Shown here piece by piece: positions 4,012 to 7,262 of a DNA stretch of 7,262 nucleotides. The stretch's first letter is position 1; every line of letters begins with the position of its first letter. The position numbers were made by a program, and so were the translations under genes. The notes beneath the pieces are model-generated. The model was not told the origin of the DNA and searched no databases. It saw only the letters and a program-made list of their open reading frames with translations. Origin of the DNA: DASPKW01 sp038244055 (GTDB lineage Bacteria; Planctomycetota; Phycisphaerae; Tepidisphaerales; Tepidisphaeraceae); the NCBI GenBank assembly GCA_038244055.1, contig JBBRTW010000383.1:1-7262 (forward strand), given 5' to 3'.

Positions 4012-7000
4012 TCACTTCGCTGAGATTTCGACCTTCAGCGCCTCGGTCCAGGCTTTGTGCTCATCGGTGTAGTAGAGGTAGGCGCGGCTGGCGGGGGCGG
4101 AGTAATTGCCGGGGATGGCGGCGGTGAGGCTGAGGGGGATTTCGGCTTTCTGGTTGGCGGACATCGAGCGCCAGTAAAGCACGACTTCGCGGCCGAGGAC
4201 TTCGTAGGCATCGATCTTGCCGGATTTGACCAGTTCCTTGAGCTGATCGTGGCGGACTTCGAGGCCGCCGGGAATGCCGATGATGGCAATGGGCGTGGGG
4301 ACCGCTTCATTGGTTTTGTTTTCGACATTCACAACGGCTTCGGTGATGCCGCCCTCGGCCAGCTTGGCATCGCGGAGCGCGGTGCGGAGGGTGAGCTTGC
4401 AGGCTTCGGAGCTGTTGGGCTTGAGCGTGTTGTAGCGGACGGCCAGGGAGAAGGGCATGGCCGCGCCGCGATCCATCTTGAGTGCGATCGTGTGCTTGCC
4501 GGGGGACATCATTTCGGAAATGTCCTGGAGCTTGATCGCGCCGGTGGTCTTCTCATCGAACGCGACCGGGGAGCCCATGGGCTTGCCATCGACCATGACC
4601 TGCACCGTGCCCGGGGCTTTCGGGCGGGCGCGGGCTTTGTCGTAGGTGACGATGGCGCGGAGGGCGAGGATGGTGGACTGGGTGGAGCCGAATCGGCCGG
4701 CCTTGCAGGTCTCGGCCAGCCACTTCATGGAATGCTCGACATTGCCGGCGAATTCGGGATAGCGGAGCCAGGCGAGGGTGGCGAGCGCGGTGGTCTCGAT
4801 TTGCAGCGCTTCGCCGCCGGAGCCGATGACGGAGGTGGTTGCGCCATCGACCATTCCATCCTTGGTCTGCTTGGCGACGAGTTTGTTCATCATGGATTTG
4901 GCGGCTTCGGAATCGCCCGCAATTGCCAGGACATTCGCGCCGAGTGCGATCGCGTAGGTGTTGGAGGATTTGGCGATGTTCTCCTTGATCCAGGCGATTT
5001 CTTTGGCCATCTCTTTGGGCTGGGTGCCGCATTCGAGCAAGGACCAGGTGACGTAGCCGTTGTTGCATTCGGGGTCGGCGATCCAGGTGTGGAGGGTGTG
5101 GGTCAGGCGCTTGTAGCCGCCCTGGCCATCGCGAGCGCCGATGACGAACTCGCGGGTGCGGTCGAGCATCTTGCGATCGACATCGCGGACGGCCGACATA
5201 TCCGTGAATTCGAGGAGGCCGTAGGCGGAGAGGGCATCGTGGCCGGGGTCCGCGCCGAACCATTCGAAGCCTTTGGTGGTTTTGCATTCGAAGCCGACCA
5301 GGCGCGAGTATCCTTCATCCAGCAGAGTGCGCGAGCGCTCGATGATTTTCGGATCGACGCCCTGATGGCTGGTGAAATACTGCTGGGCCATGACGAGCGG
5401 GTAGGTGGTGGAGGAGGTCTGCTCGAAGCAGCCGCAGGGGGATTGAATGAGCGCTTCGAGGGCCTGGGTCAGATTGGCCAGCGGCGTGGGATAGACGGCC
5501 AGGTCGGAAGTGACCGAGGCGGCCACCAGATCGGCGGGGATTTTGATTTCGTAGGTGAGGTTGTTGGACTCCGGGCCGAGCATGCCGCCCTTGGCGAACT
5601 CGATGGGGAAGCCGCGCGGCTTGACCTTGAGCTTGCGGGTGACTTTGTCGGTGTAGGAATTGCCGGAGCCGGCGATGGTGAGATCGAAACTGCCGGCGAT
5701 GTCGTCGATGCCAATGAACTGGATGTAGCGCGAGCGGGTGTTGGCCGGCACGCCGGTCGGCTTGATCGGGCCAAAGCGGATGCCCCTGGGGCCGGTAGGC
5801 TGGGGGACGGTGGGGGCAAATTGCTCGGCGGTGCCGTTTATGAAAGTCACGGGCAGGAGAATTTCATCGCCCTGGGTGACTTCGAGGGGCATCTTCATTT
5901 CGACATAGAACGGCTGGACGGACTGAATCGTGCTGGAAGAGGAGCCCAGTGCGCCGGTGGAGGCGAAGGCATCGGTGAAGACGCGGAAGGAGGTCACGGC
6001 ATCGCTGGTGGCGAACGTAACCGTCGCCAGGCCTGTCGTCGCATCCGTCTTCACGCCGGCATTCCAGTAGAGGGTCTCGGTGAAGTCGACGCGGTCGGCC
6101 GGCTTGCGGTCGGGGCGTACGGCGTGGGCGAACTCTCGGACGAGGATGAAATCGTTGCGAGGGGCCGGCTGCTGGGCCATTTGCTTGCGCAATCCGAGTG
6201 CGCCGCCGGCGGCCATGTCCTTGGCCTGGGCCTGTTCGAGTTTGTCGGCCAGGGCATTCTGCTGCATGGGGCGGAGGGCCGGCACGGGCATGGCGGCGGC
6301 GACGGCGGGCTCGGGGGCTTTGGCAATATCGGCGGCGACTTGCGGTTTTTCCGGGGCGGGCGCGGCTTCCTCGGGCTTGGCGACGGCGAAATCGTCCACT
6401 TTGGGTTTGGCCTCGGCGTTCATCGGACGGACCATGGGCGCGGGCACTGGCATTCCGCCATGTCTCACGCCCCCGCCAATACCCTGGGCTGCGCCTTCGA
6501 GCCCGAAGAAAACCACTCCGCCGCCGCTCTTGGACAATTCCAATTCAGTGACGACCCGCATCGCCAGAATTCGGCGGGCGCGGTCGCCATTGTTCGCGAT
6601 AAAATCCTCCGGCCGGGCGAAGGCGAAGCGCCGCCAGCCTTGCGTGCCGAGGAGAAGGTCGACCGCCTGCGGGGCCTTGGGATTGGCGGGGTCGAGATAG
6701 ACGTGGGCATCGGCCAGATCCTTCACATCGGCTTCGAGGAGGACCATGACCGGCAGGCGCGGGGATTGCTCGCGCTTCTCGATCATCTCCAGCACCGCAT
6801 CATCGGTGACGGTCAGGCCGACCATGGCGGAGATGGGCTTGCCGGATTCATCGGTGGTGGTGATGTTGAGCTTGACGCCCTGGCCGGGGATGTAGGAGGC
6901 GAGGTCGGGCTTCACATCGATCTTGATCGCCCTGGCGGGGGCGCGGAAGAGGAGGCGCTCGGCCAGGGGGAGGCCTTTTTCATTCCAGACGGTGGCGACG

Positions 7001-7262
7001 AGAACGCCATCGGCATCGGCCGGGAGATCGAAGCTGAGTTCTTTGGTCTCGCCGACGATGGCGCGGTCGGCGGTGGCGCGGCGGGCCTGGATGTAGACCG
7101 GCACCATCTTGTTTGCGATTTCCTTTTCCTGCTTGGAGATGGTGACTTTCAGCATGCCTTCAACCGAGGCGATGAAGGAGATTTTAACGGGCTGGTTGGC
7201 GGGGGTGACATTCTCCAATGCCGCGAGGGCGACGCCGGGTTTTGCTTCGGGGAGCGGGTAAG
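4012..7262 (-). CDS. alpha-2-macroglobulin family protein, 5'-truncated by the window edge
   Basis: The visible 1082 codons are the C-terminal part of a bacterial alpha-2-macroglobulin, an envelope protein thought to trap foreign proteases through a thioester. The frame stays open to the right edge (first visible residues YPLPEAKPGV), so the TTG at 7218 is not the start. In visible numbering the order is: bait-region-type macroglobulin domain (~10-200, with SYIPGQGVKLNITTTDESG); GTQGWRRF (205-212); an Ala/Pro/Gln-rich linker (~245-370) with a duplicated MPVPA...RPM motif (270 and 324); the MG7-like domain with VDFTETLYW (391-399); the thioester site CGCFEQ with Cys611 and Gln614; the alpha-toroid thioester domain (~590-870, with GHDALSAYGLLEFTDM and SGGEALQIETTALATLAW); and a C-terminal receptor-binding-like beta domain to residue 1082. 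Cys and Gln are intact, so thioester chemistry is expected. No pbpC partner is visible. Confidence 0.92.
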   Translation of the reverse strand, partial: YPLPEAKPGVALAALENVTPANQPVKISFIASVEGMLKVTISKQEKEIANKMVPVYIQARRATADRAIVGETKELSFDLPADADGVLVATVWNEKGLPLAERLLFRAPARAIKIDVKPDLASYIPGQGVKLNITTTDESGKPISAMVGLTVTDDAVLEMIEKREQSPRLPVMVLLEADVKDLADAHVYLDPANPKAPQAVDLLLGTQGWRRFAFARPEDFIANNGDRARRILAMRVVTELELSKSGGGVVFFGLEGAAQGIGGGVRHGGMPVPAPMVRPMNAEAKPKVDDFAVAKPEEAAPAPEKPQVAADIAKAPEPAVAAAMPVPALRPMQQNALADKLEQAQAKDMAAGGALGLRKQMAQQPAPRNDFILVREFAHAVRPDRKPADRVDFTETLYWNAGVKTDATTGLATVTFATSDAVTSFRVFTDAFASTGALGSSSSTIQSVQPFYVEMKMPLEVTQGDEILLPVTFINGTAEQFAPTVPQPTGPRGIRFGPIKPTGVPANTRSRYIQFIGIDDIAGSFDLTIAGSGNSYTDKVTRKLKVKPRGFPIEFAKGGMLGPESNNLTYEIKIPADLVAASVTSDLAVYPTPLANLTQALEALIQSPCGCFEQTSSTTYPLVMAQQYFTSHQGVDPKIIERSRTLLDEGYSRLVGFECKTTKGFEWFGADPGHDALSAYGLLEFTDMSAVRDVDRKMLDRTREFVIGARDGQGGYKRLTHTLHTWIADPECNNGYVTWSLLECGTQPKEMAKEIAWIKENIAKSSNTYAIALGANVLAIAGDSEAAKSMMNKLVAKQTKDGMVDGATTSVIGSGGEALQIETTALATLAWLRYPEFAGNVEHSMKWLAETCKAGRFGSTQSTILALRAIVTYDKARARPKAPGTVQVMVDGKPMGSPVAFDEKTTGAIKLQDISEMMSPGKHTIALKMDRGAAMPFSLAVRYNTLKPNSSEACKLTLRTALRDAKLAEGGITEAVVNVENKTNEAVPTPIAIIGIPGGLEVRHDQLKELVKSGKIDAYEVLGREVVLYWRSMSANQKAEIPLSLTAAIPGNYSAPASRAYLYYTDEHKAWTEALKVEISAK

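Noticed and set aside
3995..4024. Hairpin CTCAGC/GCTGAG as a terminator of the alpha-2-macroglobulin gene
   Set aside because: The stem is only 6 bp, it overlaps the stop codon, the loop is 18 nt and there is no T-tract after it.
3509..4072. Open reading frames of 69-77 codons across the palindromic array
   Set aside because: They arise from the repeat units, repeat the same peptide per unit, have no ribosome binding site and no recognisable domain, and the last runs into the antisense of the alpha-2-macroglobulin gene.
7216..7218. TTG as the start codon of the alpha-2-macroglobulin gene
   Set aside because: The frame continues open to the window edge, the signal peptide and N-terminal macroglobulin domains are missing, and the family is usually much longer, so the gene is simply cut by the window.

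Overview
The window looks like chromosomal DNA of a high-GC bacterium, most plausibly a member of the Planctomycetota, Phycisphaerae-like. This is an inference from the gene content: an Uma2/DUF820 nuclease-fold protein, a DUF4080-type B12-binding radical SAM protein, and a thioester alpha-2-macroglobulin with a GCFEQTSSTTYP signature. Few Shine-Dalgarno sites and abundant short interspersed repeats also fit. The first ~90 bases are almost pure G/C and look like contig-edge noise.

Layout: (1) 1-90, G/C-only low-complexity sequence. (2) 146-802 (+), an exported protein of unknown function. (3) 807-1409 (-), an Uma2-family protein whose stop lies 4 bp from the previous gene's stop. (4) 1410-1645, a divergent intergenic region with a -10 box for each neighbour, a 23-bp operator-like palindrome and a 16-bp-arm hairpin. 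(5) 1646-3484 (+), a B12-binding/radical SAM protein. Its reading frame carries a ~220-bp mosaic of heptanucleotide repeats between its two domains, and a shorter 7/8-mer repeat near its C-terminal part. (6) 3485-4011, a convergent intergenic region filled by a REP-like palindromic element: one inverted copy, then 3.8 tandem copies of an 89-bp unit, bounded by 14-bp terminal inverted repeats. (7) 4012 to the right edge (-), a 5'-truncated alpha-2-macroglobulin gene.

The protein-coding genes show no shared pathway and no operon; they are alternately oriented single genes. The most interesting content is the repeat biology. A stop-free concatenation of different 7-mers is tolerated inside an enzyme gene. 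The palindromic array has a conserved 32-nt loop and a symmetric GA/GA internal mismatch in four of five copies. A separate, sequence-unrelated palindrome in the other intergenic region also has a 32-nt loop. The + strand is G-rich throughout: + strand genes favour G-ending codons and - strand genes favour C-ending codons. No transposase, RAYT, CRISPR, tRNA or rRNA is visible.
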